Below are positions 30,199 through 38,716 of a DNA stretch of 64,000 nucleotides, piece by piece (within the stretch, counting starts at the first letter, position 1; each line of letters starts with the position of its first letter). The position numbers and the translations under genes are program-made. Location of the stretch: the IMG/VR virus record IMGVR_UViG_3300021197_001489, positions 62,001 to 126,000 of that record; one strand, 5' to 3'. The stretch comes from a virus. The notes below the pieces were generated by a model. It saw nothing but the letters and a program-made list of their open reading frames with translations, was not told where the DNA came from and ran no database searches.

Positions 30199-31481
30199 GT
30201 TAGGACTCCTAGCTCTGGAATTGCATCCAGGATATTTTCTTTTCTAATACTGTCGAGTTGATTGGTTTTCTGCCAAAATTTTTCAATAAGTGCAGTATTA
30301 TCTGTGCTGTTCATATACTGCAATGCACTTTCAAATCCTACTGTTGCTCTATTAAGTTGGTCCAACGGACGCAACCATTCTAAATGGTCACGGTACTTTT
30401 GTTCAATTTGATCTTTGTATGCTTGCGGCGCAATATCGATGCGCAAGTACGCAGGGTCTTGTAAAATATTTACATTGAGGTCTTGCGGCTTTAGCAATCC
30501 TTTATCAACCCAATCTCTGTGAAAGTCAGGCAAGTGCAGTGCATTCATAATGCTTAGTGTTGGAGAAATATAAAAGTCTACCTTGGGACAGATTTCCATC
30601 ATGGTAATTCTATTCTGTTCAATCTCTTTCCATTTAGTTCCTTTGCGTATATACTCGCCGTGTATACCCGAGGCGTCTAGGCTGGCACCAACGGCTACAC
30701 TGTCAAACTTTTTCCAGTAGTCAAATACCAGTCGGTCTTTGAGTTTGGTTTGTGTAAAGTTTGTGTTATAGATAAGACGAACATCGAAGCGTCCTCTGCG
30801 TTCTAGTTCTTCCAGTATAACATAATGCTCGTCCATCATGCAAGGCTCGCCGCCTGCAAAGTAAATCTGCTCTACGTGATCCAAGTGTTCAAACAACTGA
30901 TCCATCATATCAGTCTCAAAACGCCCAGCATAGTTTAACGGCTTGTTTTTCTTTGCCCATTCAGGTCCAGCTAGTGCTACTTGATCTTTGTACCAACTTG
31001 AACTAAAGATATGACCACAGCTTCGGCAACTTAAATTGCACAAGTTTGAAAAGCGAATGTCCCAGTAGGTCATTTCAAAATCGTCATATCCACCGTCTGC
31101 TTGCGTTTCAAAAACTCTGCTAATGTGGTGTCCATGGTGCTTGTTTGCGCTTTGACGTCCTGAAAAGAAACCTGATTTTTCTTGCTCATAACAACGTCCG
31201 CATGCAGGATTGTGTTGCTCCGTTAGCATGTCTACACGCAATTGTTTTTGCTCAGGTGAGTTCCAAATTTCCTTCATGGTGTTATTTTTGCAGTTGCCCA
31301 CTTGCCCTACACCCATTTCAGCATGACAACAAGGATATGCTTCGCCTGTTGGATAAGCATGTAGGTGTATCCAAGGATACATGCAAAACGTTTTGCTTTC
31401 TGTTAGCAGTGTACGTTCACGCGGGTTTAGATCAGCAAGCGCAATTTTGATTGGCTCGCTACTGTTGTAATTATAGCTCAT
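30195..31481 (-). CDS. Twitch-type radical SAM protein 3 (428 aa)
   Basis: Radical SAM motif NLCNLSCRSCG (Cys 148, 152, 155) followed by IYFAGGEPCMM. N-terminal cluster Cys at 33, 51, 94 and 97, with FCMYPWIHLHAYPTG and YPCCHAEMG. After the second Cys pair the EIWNSPEQKQLR segment is typical of SPASM/twitch proteins that act on peptides or sugars. It overlaps proteins 2 and 4. Confidence 0.86.
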   Translation of the reverse strand: MSYNYNSSEPIKIALADLNPRERTLLTESKTFCMYPWIHLHAYPTGEAYPCCHAEMGVGQVGNCKNNTMKEIWNSPEQKQLRVDMLTEQHNPACGRCYEQEKSGFFSGRQSANKHHGHHISRVFETQADGGYDDFEMTYWDIRFSNLCNLSCRSCGHIFSSSWYKDQVALAGPEWAKKNKPLNYAGRFETDMMDQLFEHLDHVEQIYFAGGEPCMMDEHYVILEELERRGRFDVRLIYNTNFTQTKLKDRLVFDYWKKFDSVAVGASLDASGIHGEYIRKGTKWKEIEQNRITMMEICPKVDFYISPTLSIMNALHLPDFHRDWVDKGLLKPQDLNVNILQDPAYLRIDIAPQAYKDQIEQKYRDHLEWLRPLDQLNRATVGFESALQYMNSTDNTALIEKFWQKTNQLDSIRKENILDAIPELGVLT

Positions 31482-32823
31482 TGTACCAATCCTTTATAGT
31501 GGGAAATGCTGTGCCAAAGTCTTTGCCTCTACGTTCATCGTACTGTGTGTAAAATTGTTTAAAGTCGTTATGCAATTTAGGCATATCAAACGTATCACTG
31601 TGCGGAGTTTTAACAACATCAAGATAATCAATTAAGCGTTCAGTTTGATTGATTTCGTGTTCGTGAATAAGCTCACTGTCTCTGTTTGTGTCTAACCAAG
31701 ACTGCAATCGATTCTTGTGCAGTGTGCGCAGTTCATCGGGCAGTGCTAATGGTGATTGAAAACTGGGAAAACGCAATATGTTTAGTGTAAAGCTAGGAAA
31801 GTCTCTGCCATATTGCTTTTTAAATTGCATCAAGTAATCCAAAAACTCTGGCAGTGATTCCAAACATAGTGCGTTAATGGTACACATGTTGTGCAAGCCG
31901 CGCAGTTTGCCTGAGCCTGCTAGCAAATGCATGTTGCGTGTCCAGGTGCCCCACTCTAATCCGTCACGAATATATTCTGCCTGGGTGCCTAGACTTTCAT
32001 TGCTTGTATAGATGTCAAGTGGTGTGCTGTCTGCCCTGTCTAACAATTTCAGTATGTCTGCGCTCTCCAATCCAAGATTGCTGTTAATAGCAATAGTGGT
32101 TTTGCTTGCACCTTTGTTTTCTTTAAACCAGTCTAGTAACTTCCATAGGTGCCCGCTCATAGCAGGCTCACCGCCGGTAATACGCAACTCGTCGAGTGTC
32201 TTGTGTAAATCGCTTTCCCACCATTTAAAAAATGCTTCAATGTAAGGATTGGTTTCATTGTATCTGTAACGCTGCGAACTATCATGTTCATGCGTAAAGT
32301 GATTGCGGCCATCACTGATTAAATTTTCATATCCGCCATGCTTTTTTAAATCTTTAACCCAAGTGGTACTGAACGCTGGATTACAATAGCTGCAAGCAAA
32401 CTGACAAGTTCTGTCAAATGCTATTTCCAGTGTTTTGAGATCAACATCTTGATTGTAGTCAAGTTCGTGTGCTGCTTGTAGGTCTTGATCGGTGTAGATA
32501 TTGCTTTTGTACACTCTATCACTTATGTTATCTCGACCAATATCCTCAATCTTCCAGCAGTATTCACAACCACCAGGCCGTTCGCCGCACTGCATTTGTC
32601 GGCGTTCTTCTTTTTTCTGTGGCGTATTATGTAGAGCTTTTGGATTTGCTTCTACTTCCTCAACACTTACATAGTGCGGAAGTGGATGATGGCAACTAGT
32701 AGTCATGCCGCTGCCTAACCATATGGTAGCATTGTACCACTTGGCACCACACATGCTCGAACTAAGTGGATCGAGAACCCGTTGTTTATATTGTAAATCA
32801 GTTTCGTTGTTTTGCTTTGGCAT
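31471..32823 (-). CDS. Twitch-type radical SAM protein 4 (450 aa)
   Basis: Radical SAM motif RTCQFACSYCNPAFS with Cys 140, 144 and 147, then LRITGGEPAMSGHLW. N-terminal Cys at 25, 44, 86 and 89. It shares the MCGAKW, NPKALHNT, CEYCWKIED and FSTTWVKDL stretches with protein 5 in equivalent places, so the two are paralogues. The SGNH gene lies between them. It ends 10 nt into protein 3. Confidence 0.86.
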   Translation of the reverse strand: MPKQNNETDLQYKQRVLDPLSSSMCGAKWYNATIWLGSGMTTSCHHPLPHYVSVEEVEANPKALHNTPQKKEERRQMQCGERPGGCEYCWKIEDIGRDNISDRVYKSNIYTDQDLQAAHELDYNQDVDLKTLEIAFDRTCQFACSYCNPAFSTTWVKDLKKHGGYENLISDGRNHFTHEHDSSQRYRYNETNPYIEAFFKWWESDLHKTLDELRITGGEPAMSGHLWKLLDWFKENKGASKTTIAINSNLGLESADILKLLDRADSTPLDIYTSNESLGTQAEYIRDGLEWGTWTRNMHLLAGSGKLRGLHNMCTINALCLESLPEFLDYLMQFKKQYGRDFPSFTLNILRFPSFQSPLALPDELRTLHKNRLQSWLDTNRDSELIHEHEINQTERLIDYLDVVKTPHSDTFDMPKLHNDFKQFYTQYDERRGKDFGTAFPTIKDWYNEL

Positions 32824-32831
32824 ATGTGTAC

Positions 32832-33743
32832 TTACTTCCTTGCAATTTGGTCGAGAATTTTATTTGCGTAAACTTGATGCTGTTGCGGTCCTGGATGTAC
32901 ACCATCAAAACCAAAATCAATGTGCTGAGTTTGATATGGTAATTGCACATACTCTGGCAGAGTATTGATTAGCACTATGAGATTTTCACTGCATAGTAGT
33001 GGCACTAATAATAATCTGGCTTGAATTTTATTACAAAAGTTTTTCACTTGGTGTATGGCTATCACAGATTTATACAGCGATGTTTCACTGAATGTATCTC
33101 TATTCCAAGACATGGTATTTTCCTTACCATTGTTCCATTCAGATCGTCTCAGTTCTTGTGTGATGCCCCATAATACTATATCATTTTTGTTAATATTAGA
33201 TCTTAAGATTTGATCAGCATGGAATTCGTTACTGCTACCACCCTTTGCAAGATCTACCAATGGAAGTTGTAATTGATTAGCAATTAATACTGGAAACCTT
33301 TGATCATTGTTGACACCTACACCTTTGGAATAAGAACATCCTGTTACAAATAAATTACATGAGCTGTTTTTTCTCGTGTCTAATAGATCACAATAGTGTA
33401 TGCCTAGTGAGGAGTAGTCTCCAATAATATGTTTATCTACTAATAGCGATAAAAAATATTTGGTAATATTACAAGAATTAGCTACCCGATACGTCCCATC
33501 ATCATCTGACCAAACCTTGGGTGGTTCATACACAATAGTATCTGCATGGCACATTACAGAATACAAAGCTGCTTCAGTGTTGGTAATTTTAGGTAGATCC
33601 GCCATTGACGTGTGAAATACTACATCATTGGTATAGGTAGTTTCCAGATATGTTTGGTAGTTTTTACCAGTCAACAACACACTGTTTGGTCCTGCAATGT
33701 CTGACAGATACTGCCCACAATCTCCCACGTATAGTTTTATCAT
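32832..33743 (-). CDS. SGNH-hydrolase-like protein (303 aa)
   Basis: The 303-residue protein has an N-terminal ~125 residues without known domain, then FVTGCSYSKGVGVNNDQRFP (~134-153), a GDS-like nucleophile block with Ser in GCSYS, AKGGSSNEFHADQIL (~167-181) with the Gly and Asn of blocks II/III, WGITQELRR, and DGVHPGPQQHQVYA near the C terminus with the Asp-x-x-His pair. This is the SGNH/GDSL ester hydrolase or acyltransferase fold. It could deacylate or acylate a sugar. The DltD transferase of D-alanylation also has this fold, but similarity to it is not established. Confidence 0.72.
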   Translation of the reverse strand: MIKLYVGDCGQYLSDIAGPNSVLLTGKNYQTYLETTYTNDVVFHTSMADLPKITNTEAALYSVMCHADTIVYEPPKVWSDDDGTYRVANSCNITKYFLSLLVDKHIIGDYSSLGIHYCDLLDTRKNSSCNLFVTGCSYSKGVGVNNDQRFPVLIANQLQLPLVDLAKGGSSNEFHADQILRSNINKNDIVLWGITQELRRSEWNNGKENTMSWNRDTFSETSLYKSVIAIHQVKNFCNKIQARLLLVPLLCSENLIVLINTLPEYVQLPYQTQHIDFGFDGVHPGPQQHQVYANKILDQIARK

Positions 33744-35179
33744 GCTAATGCTTTGGCCAATTGTTCACACTCTTTCCACCATGTTTCCATTTCAGGAAAT
33801 GTGTTAATAAAGTTAGTGCCTCTGCGTCTATCATGTTCGTTGAAAAATCTGTAGAAGTCTGCTTTGTTGCGATTGATGTATTCTGGATCTAGTTTTTGCC
33901 CATCGCGCATCCAGGCAATGTCTCTGTCCAGCCTGTTCACTTCATAGTCTTTGAATCCTTTGAAGCGTGTAGATTCAGTCTCCAAATTCTGCTGTGTCCA
34001 AGTTTTAAGCATCTCCAGTTCATGTACATAGCTCTCAGGTAATAACTGTAAACTTTGCCATGTTGGTGTGCGTAGCACAGGTGTATCAAACCAAACTCTT
34101 TGGTAGGTTTTGCTGTATATTTGACGCAAGCCTAAAATAGCAGCAAACAAATCTTGTAATGTGGTCACACTTAAATTGTTCATTGTTATAATAAATGTTA
34201 CACTGTTACGCTCTGGTATGTCATTGAGAAACTGGTTTACTCTGTCCCACAACAGATTAAAGTCAAGCCCATGACGCATGTATTCTGCTTGTGCAAACAT
34301 GCCGTCCAAGCTCACATACTGCATAAAGTGTTCAACAGTGCCTGGTTTTTCGCAAAGCATTGTAACATATGCTTTGTACTTTTGCCACAGTTTTTCATCT
34401 ACACTAAAGTTTGATGTCGTACTCAGATGCAGTTTGCTAGATGGATTCATCATCACATGATCAAATACTTTGTAGGTATTCTTATCCATCATTGGCTCAC
34501 CACCGGTCATTCTAAAGTGTTCAAGTTCCGGATACAGTGTAGGCCACCATTCCCAAAATGCTTCCACATATGGGTTGTGTTCTCTTGCCGGTATTGGTCG
34601 ACGCTCACCTTGAAAGTGTGCAGGATCGTTGTGCGGAGTTGATGTTGGCCAAGCGCCTTCGCGCTGTGCTTCTGCCATCCAACTTGAACTAAACTGTGGG
34701 CTGCAATAACTGCAACTTAGATTGCATGCACTGTTAAAGTCTACTTCAACATAACTTGGTGTAATATCTTGATCCCAGGGTGCATTTTTAATAGTTTCAA
34801 AGTCTTTGATTGCCCATGGTTCTCCACTACGATAATGACGGTCGCTTAGTTTGCCGTTGTCCTCCATCTTCCAACAATAGTCACATTCGGGCGGACGAAC
34901 ACCTTCTAACATCAATTTGCGTTGTTGCTTTTTGTGTTCTGTGTTGTGCAATGCACCAGGGTTGGTTTTGATTGCTTCAGCATCTGCTCTGTGCAACGGC
35001 GGATGATAGCAACTGTTGTTCATGCCAGTTGTTAGATGCAGACTAAGTTGCTTCCATTTAGCCAAACACATGCTAGGACTTACAGTGTCTAGTTTTTGTT
35101 GTGCAATTTCGGCGTCACTAAGGAACTTGCTTTTAAAGTCGGCATCAACTTCGTCGCCTTTATTTTGTTTGATTACCAA
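33740..35179 (-). CDS. Twitch-type radical SAM protein 5 (479 aa)
   Basis: Radical SAM motif SACNLSCSYCSPQFSSSW (Cys 152, 156, 159), then FRMTGGEPMMDKNTY. N-terminal Cys at 38, 57, 99 and 102. It shares NPGALHNT, ECDYCWKMED and SDRHYRSG with protein 4. Both end with a similar tail (GTNFINTFPEMETWW here; GTAFPTIKDWY in protein 4). It overlaps the SGNH gene by 4 nt and the glycosyltransferase-like gene by 7 nt. Confidence 0.86.
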   Translation of the reverse strand: MVIKQNKGDEVDADFKSKFLSDAEIAQQKLDTVSPSMCLAKWKQLSLHLTTGMNNSCYHPPLHRADAEAIKTNPGALHNTEHKKQQRKLMLEGVRPPECDYCWKMEDNGKLSDRHYRSGEPWAIKDFETIKNAPWDQDITPSYVEVDFNSACNLSCSYCSPQFSSSWMAEAQREGAWPTSTPHNDPAHFQGERRPIPAREHNPYVEAFWEWWPTLYPELEHFRMTGGEPMMDKNTYKVFDHVMMNPSSKLHLSTTSNFSVDEKLWQKYKAYVTMLCEKPGTVEHFMQYVSLDGMFAQAEYMRHGLDFNLLWDRVNQFLNDIPERNSVTFIITMNNLSVTTLQDLFAAILGLRQIYSKTYQRVWFDTPVLRTPTWQSLQLLPESYVHELEMLKTWTQQNLETESTRFKGFKDYEVNRLDRDIAWMRDGQKLDPEYINRNKADFYRFFNEHDRRRGTNFINTFPEMETWWKECEQLAKALA

Positions 35180-36099
35180 CCTTCTTGACTCCTAATGACA
35201 TCAATTTCACGAGTCATAATGCTGCGATTGTGCCAGTTACTGCGATAGTGATGTTTAAAAAATTTACTTTGGTCTGGTGTTAGCACATTCATTGGCAAAT
35301 CCAGTTGTGTGTGCAACGCATCTTTGTACAAGCTAACTATTTCTGCAGGCGTTAAGTGTTCAATGTCCGCCCACATCTGTTCGAGATTGTCAAACCACTG
35401 TACTTCTGTGTGATTCCAGTCAGTGAGCATGGTTTTGTATGTGCCTAGTCTTGCACCAGCAATAGCCCACAGACCATTTTCTGTATCTGAGCCAACGTTT
35501 TGCCAAATAGTTAAGTGATCAAGATTGCGACTGTGTACTTTATCTTTGAACTCTCCGGTGCTAGGCTTGCGTCCTCTGTCAAGACACATCTTTACACCTT
35601 CACGGAATCCAGCACGCCACGCATGTTTAGCACTGCCACCCGGATAGGTAGTTGAATAACAATTATACATTGGCCAATACAGCTCATTAAAACAAAATTC
35701 CACATCAGTTTCATCTGCGCCCTCGCTGGCTTCGTGTGTTCGCATGTTGTTTACAAATTTCTTTGTCCACGAGCTTATGCCACCGTTGCCATACATAAGT
35801 CCATTGATATCGTTTCTGGCACGCCAGCGATAGACTGCCTGTTCATAGTCGTTATTGATATACTCAATGGTTTGATTGAAAAAATCTTCAACAGGCAAGT
35901 TATCGCCGTCGATCAAGATAAAACGTTCTGTGTCGCTAGCTGCTGCCGCAGCTTTGTGTGCTGCATCGCTGCCTTTTACATTGTCAACACGCTTTGCCCA
36001 CGGCACCATGTTGCGTATTTTTACCCAGAACTCTTCTTTTTGTGGCTCGTCATAACTGAGATATACACAGTCCAAATCTGCAATATCACATGCCTTCAC
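35173..36099 (-). CDS. Glycosyltransferase-like protein (GT-A type, 308 aa)
   Basis: The N-terminal half reads as a nucleotide-sugar-binding domain: CVYLSYDEPQKEEF, AKRVDNVKGSDAAHKAA and RFILIDGDNLPV with a DxD-like DGDN at ~79-82. Later segments include FCFNELYWPMYNC and KHAWRAGFREGVKM (~168-181), the latter shared with the protein at 17664. The family occurs in marine phages and cyanobacteria as a putative transferase. It overlaps radical SAM protein 5 and the exported protein upstream. Confidence 0.68.
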   Translation of the reverse strand: MKACDIADLDCVYLSYDEPQKEEFWVKIRNMVPWAKRVDNVKGSDAAHKAAAAASDTERFILIDGDNLPVEDFFNQTIEYINNDYEQAVYRWRARNDINGLMYGNGGISSWTKKFVNNMRTHEASEGADETDVEFCFNELYWPMYNCYSTTYPGGSAKHAWRAGFREGVKMCLDRGRKPSTGEFKDKVHSRNLDHLTIWQNVGSDTENGLWAIAGARLGTYKTMLTDWNHTEVQWFDNLEQMWADIEHLTPAEIVSLYKDALHTQLDLPMNVLTPDQSKFFKHHYRSNWHNRSIMTREIDVIRSQEGW

Positions 36100-36451
36100 T
36101 TTTTACTCCGTCAGTCCATGGTCTAAAGTCTTTGCCATTGACAAACATGCAGGTATATGGGTCGCCGTCAATTACAGTTAACATGGTAAAATTGCCATCT
36201 TCTGGATTGACATACATCCACATATCGGCTTCCATGTATTCTTTTACATTCGCTGAGCGGATTTGCACTCTACCGGTTGCAAAGGGTACTTCTCCGTACT
36301 TTTCCGGAACTGCTTCCATTTTTTCTCTGTGGAGACCACAAATAATATCCGCAGTAAGCATTACTTTTTCCTCATCGCCACTTACTTGTGCTGCTACTGG
36401 ATGGCAAGCAACAAGCATGGTGAAAAAAATTGCACTTGTTAATCTTATCAT
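36086..36451 (-). CDS. Exported small protein (121 aa)
   Basis: The signal peptide is LTSAIFFTMLVACHPVAAQ with cleavage likely after VAAQ or VAA; the Cys in ACH could instead be a weak lipobox. The mature part has two Cys (IICGLHREK and YTCMFVNGKDF) that could bridge, and a beta-rich profile. It is expected in the periplasm. Small exported proteins of this shape occur in T4-like marine phages; function unknown. Confidence 0.65.
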   Translation of the reverse strand: MIRLTSAIFFTMLVACHPVAAQVSGDEEKVMLTADIICGLHREKMEAVPEKYGEVPFATGRVQIRSANVKEYMEADMWMYVNPEDGNFTMLTVIDGDPYTCMFVNGKDFRPWTDGVKSEGM

Positions 36452-36798
36452 AATACATCCTCTTCATAGTATGTTTTAATCCCCCATTTGGTATTGCTGT
36501 TAGGTTCAACAATCATTACATTATCTGCTCTACAACCTGTGCCTGCGTTACTCGGCACCAGTTTTGTCCAGCTTACTGAATCAATTAAACGTTCAATAAT
36601 GCCGTTTCGGATTACTAGATCATAACGCCCTTGGGCATATTGTTCGGCAGTGACTTCAATGTAATCTCCTTCGAGCTCTTCCATTGTGTATGCAATAGGC
36701 TCTCCTGTTTGTTTATTGTAGTACAATCTGTATTCAAAGTCAACCTTAATATCTGGTATTGACTGATTGAATAATTTTGCAAACTCAACAGGATCCAT
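36448..36798 (-). CDS. Hypothetical protein (116 aa)
   Basis: A 116-residue acidic, beta-rich protein: RLYYNKQTGEPIAYTMEELE, DYIEVTAEQYAQGRYD, and a C-terminal WGIKTYYEEDVL. The pattern is typical of small phage structural or tail-associated proteins. It overlaps the GT-like gene upstream by 14 nt and the exported gene downstream by 4 nt. Confidence 0.58.
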   Translation of the reverse strand: MDPVEFAKLFNQSIPDIKVDFEYRLYYNKQTGEPIAYTMEELEGDYIEVTAEQYAQGRYDLVIRNGIIERLIDSVSWTKLVPSNAGTGCRADNVMIVEPNSNTKWGIKTYYEEDVL

Positions 36799-37567
36799 AA
36801 CATTCTCCTAACTTTTGTGCTAGTTCTTTGATTTGATAGTGTACAAAACCTTGCTGGTTATGTCCATTGATGCGTATTACCCCATTGGATATTTCCCAAA
36901 CTAACTCTTTGGTCCAATCTTCAGCACTGGTGCCAAGCATTGCTGGTTTCATGTGTACAATCTGCGGTCCTACTCCTGGCGTAACAAAATCGTCACTGTT
37001 TAGTGCGTAGATTAAATCTGTACTGGCCTCTTCGTCCTGCCCGCCCTTGATGTTCTGTTTGATCTCATCCCAATTTTGAAAACACTGTTTTACATTGTTG
37101 AAAAACTGCAATGCTTCAACACTCTTTCGCCAATAGGTAACAGCATTGTAAACATCAGGTAGATTGTTATAGTCAAATATTTTTCTGTAACGACGACTTG
37201 TAGCAGTGACATTGTGAAAGTTCCGTGCGCCAGTACTTATCCACAGTGGCTTGTTGCGATACAGTGTCCACCAATGATCAATTGGACCGCTGACTATCAT
37301 ATCAGCTTCAAGTTTTACAGTTTCGTGAAACGGACTAGCATGATACACTTGCCAGTCAGTGCTCCAGCCACCCGAGTTACCGTGTGGGAAAGGTCTAACA
37401 TAATCAAACAGTGTATTTTTATAATCTTCTTGATCAGTGATTAAACAAATTTTTGCATCTGGGTGCCAGTACTTGAGGCTCTTTGCAAGTGTTTCTGCAC
37501 ATGCAACATAATCAGCAGATTGTGATACTCCGGCAACAATCAAGTAACCTCTATCTGCTTCATACAT
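36785..37567 (-). CDS. Glycosyltransferase family 8-like protein, paralogue 1
   Basis: The 260-residue protein has the GT-A nucleotide-diphospho-sugar fold: a Rossmann-type start GYLIVAGVSQSADYVACAE, ICLITDQEDY, KLEADMIVSGPIDHWW (EADM in the place of the metal-binding DxD) and NAVTYWRKS. The next gene has the same length and order, so they are a tandem pair. Probably adds a sugar to a glycan or protein; the acceptor is unknown. Confidence 0.67.
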   Translation of the reverse strand: MYEADRGYLIVAGVSQSADYVACAETLAKSLKYWHPDAKICLITDQEDYKNTLFDYVRPFPHGNSGGWSTDWQVYHASPFHETVKLEADMIVSGPIDHWWTLYRNKPLWISTGARNFHNVTATSRRYRKIFDYNNLPDVYNAVTYWRKSVEALQFFNNVKQCFQNWDEIKQNIKGGQDEEASTDLIYALNSDDFVTPGVGPQIVHMKPAMLGTSAEDWTKELVWEISNGVIRINGHNQQGFVHYQIKELAQKLGECYGSC

Positions 37568-38342
37568 ACAATTTCTCCAGATAGCTTTTACACATTATGT
37601 GCAAATCGTGATTTTTAACACAAATACGCTTTTTGAGATTGTTAACAGTATACGTGATCCACCAGGTGTTGTCAATCTGCTCAACCTCCAATTCAGTGTC
37701 TACATTGAGAAGTGGCCATGGAATTTCGCATTGATGTGGATGAGTGTTTCCGTTACACAAAAGCAGCGCAATACTAAGTGCATAGTCATTGCGAAACTGG
37801 CGAATGTTGAATCCAAATAGGTTTGCATAGTGCTGATAGTTTTGTTCTACCATTTTCCATACTGCAAAAACATCTTGTGTAAACTGACTGTTACGATCAA
37901 AAATAACAACAGTGGCCCACCACATGTGCGTATTTTTTGTGCCAAATGTTTGCAATCTTGGTTCGAGATGTAAACTTTGAACACGTCTATGACACAAAAA
38001 TGGCTGTGAACTTTCTAACATAGGCAACAGGTCTGCACTGTTAAGCATGTAGTCTGTGTCAACCAACAGTGTCCTATCATAGGACGAAAGATCAAGAGCT
38101 GCATTACGGCCAAAGTTAAACCATGTAGTTGCTGCATTGCGATCAGCAAAAAATCTTCGATTGGTATCTGGACCGCGTTCAACTATAACTTCTTTGTTGA
38201 AAATATCACAGTCAACAGTTTTGTCGGTGACCAGGGTCACTGGAATATCTAAGTACTTTTTTATTCGGGTAGCACATTCAACAGCAAGTTTGGTGTATTT
38301 TATTTCGCTGTCAAAAGCAAAGAGTAAAGCACCTGTGGTCAT
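37560..38342 (-). CDS. Glycosyltransferase family 8-like protein, paralogue 2
   Basis: The 260-residue partner of the previous gene: LLFAFDSEIKYTKLAVECA, VTLVTDKTVD, and RTLLVDTDYMLNSADLLPML with a proper DTD metal motif at ~94-96, then MWWATVVIFDRNS. The conserved metal motif makes this the more likely active member of the pair. Overlaps of 8 nt and 4 nt with its neighbours show one transcript. Confidence 0.7.
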   Translation of the reverse strand: MTTGALLFAFDSEIKYTKLAVECATRIKKYLDIPVTLVTDKTVDCDIFNKEVIVERGPDTNRRFFADRNAATTWFNFGRNAALDLSSYDRTLLVDTDYMLNSADLLPMLESSQPFLCHRRVQSLHLEPRLQTFGTKNTHMWWATVVIFDRNSQFTQDVFAVWKMVEQNYQHYANLFGFNIRQFRNDYALSIALLLCNGNTHPHQCEIPWPLLNVDTELEVEQIDNTWWITYTVNNLKKRICVKNHDLHIMCKSYLEKLYV

Positions 38343-38644
38343 CTTTGTTTAGAAATTTCTTCATACTCAGCTTGCCAAGCATTCATTTGCTCTTGCCAAC
38401 GCTGCATTGCTAACTGTTTCAGCACTGCTGGCTCTACACTAACAGGAGTGTCATAGTAGTCTTGAAATACTGAATCCCTCCCAAGGAATAAATCACACAA
38501 CACAATTAACTCTGGCGATGCTTTCCACATGCCACCATTGTGTGCAAAAAGCATTTTGGCTTGATATGTTTCTCGCAACACCTGTCTTGCTTGTTGATGA
38601 TCAAATCTTGTTTTTATATTTTGGCTGAGTTTGTCTGTTTGCAT
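38339..38644 (-). CDS. Conserved phage hypothetical protein (101 aa)
   Basis: A 101-residue helical protein (QQARQVLRETYQAKMLFAHN, then LIVLCDLFLGRDSVFQDYYD). It is the first gene of the - strand operon and has no recognised domain. I see no strong promoter directly upstream; the hairpin at 38663 lies between it and the fibre gene. Confidence 0.58.
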   Translation of the reverse strand: MQTDKLSQNIKTRFDHQQARQVLRETYQAKMLFAHNGGMWKASPELIVLCDLFLGRDSVFQDYYDTPVSVEPAVLKQLAMQRWQEQMNAWQAEYEEISKQR

Positions 38645-38662
38645 AACAGTAATTAGTCACAA

Positions 38663-38693
38663 AAAAATCCTAGTGAAAAAAACCAAGATTTTT
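38663..38693 (-). terminator. Hairpin between tail-fibre gene and biosynthetic operon
   Basis: On the - strand AAAAATCTTGG and CTAGGATTTTT form an 11-bp stem (two wobble pairs) with a 9-nt loop, ending in a T run. It falls 24 nt after the stop of the fibre gene at 38717 and could end late transcripts before the operon. The stem is symmetric enough to work on either strand. Confidence 0.5.
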
Positions 38694-38716
38694 GTATTAA
38701 GGTCTACTAAATGTTA

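Noticed and set aside
22471-38644. Interpretation as a host capsule locus wrongly joined to a phage
   Set aside because: Small phage-type genes and overlapping starts run without a break from the sugar genes into the operon, and tail genes follow within 75 nt. Coverage data would be needed to exclude it fully.
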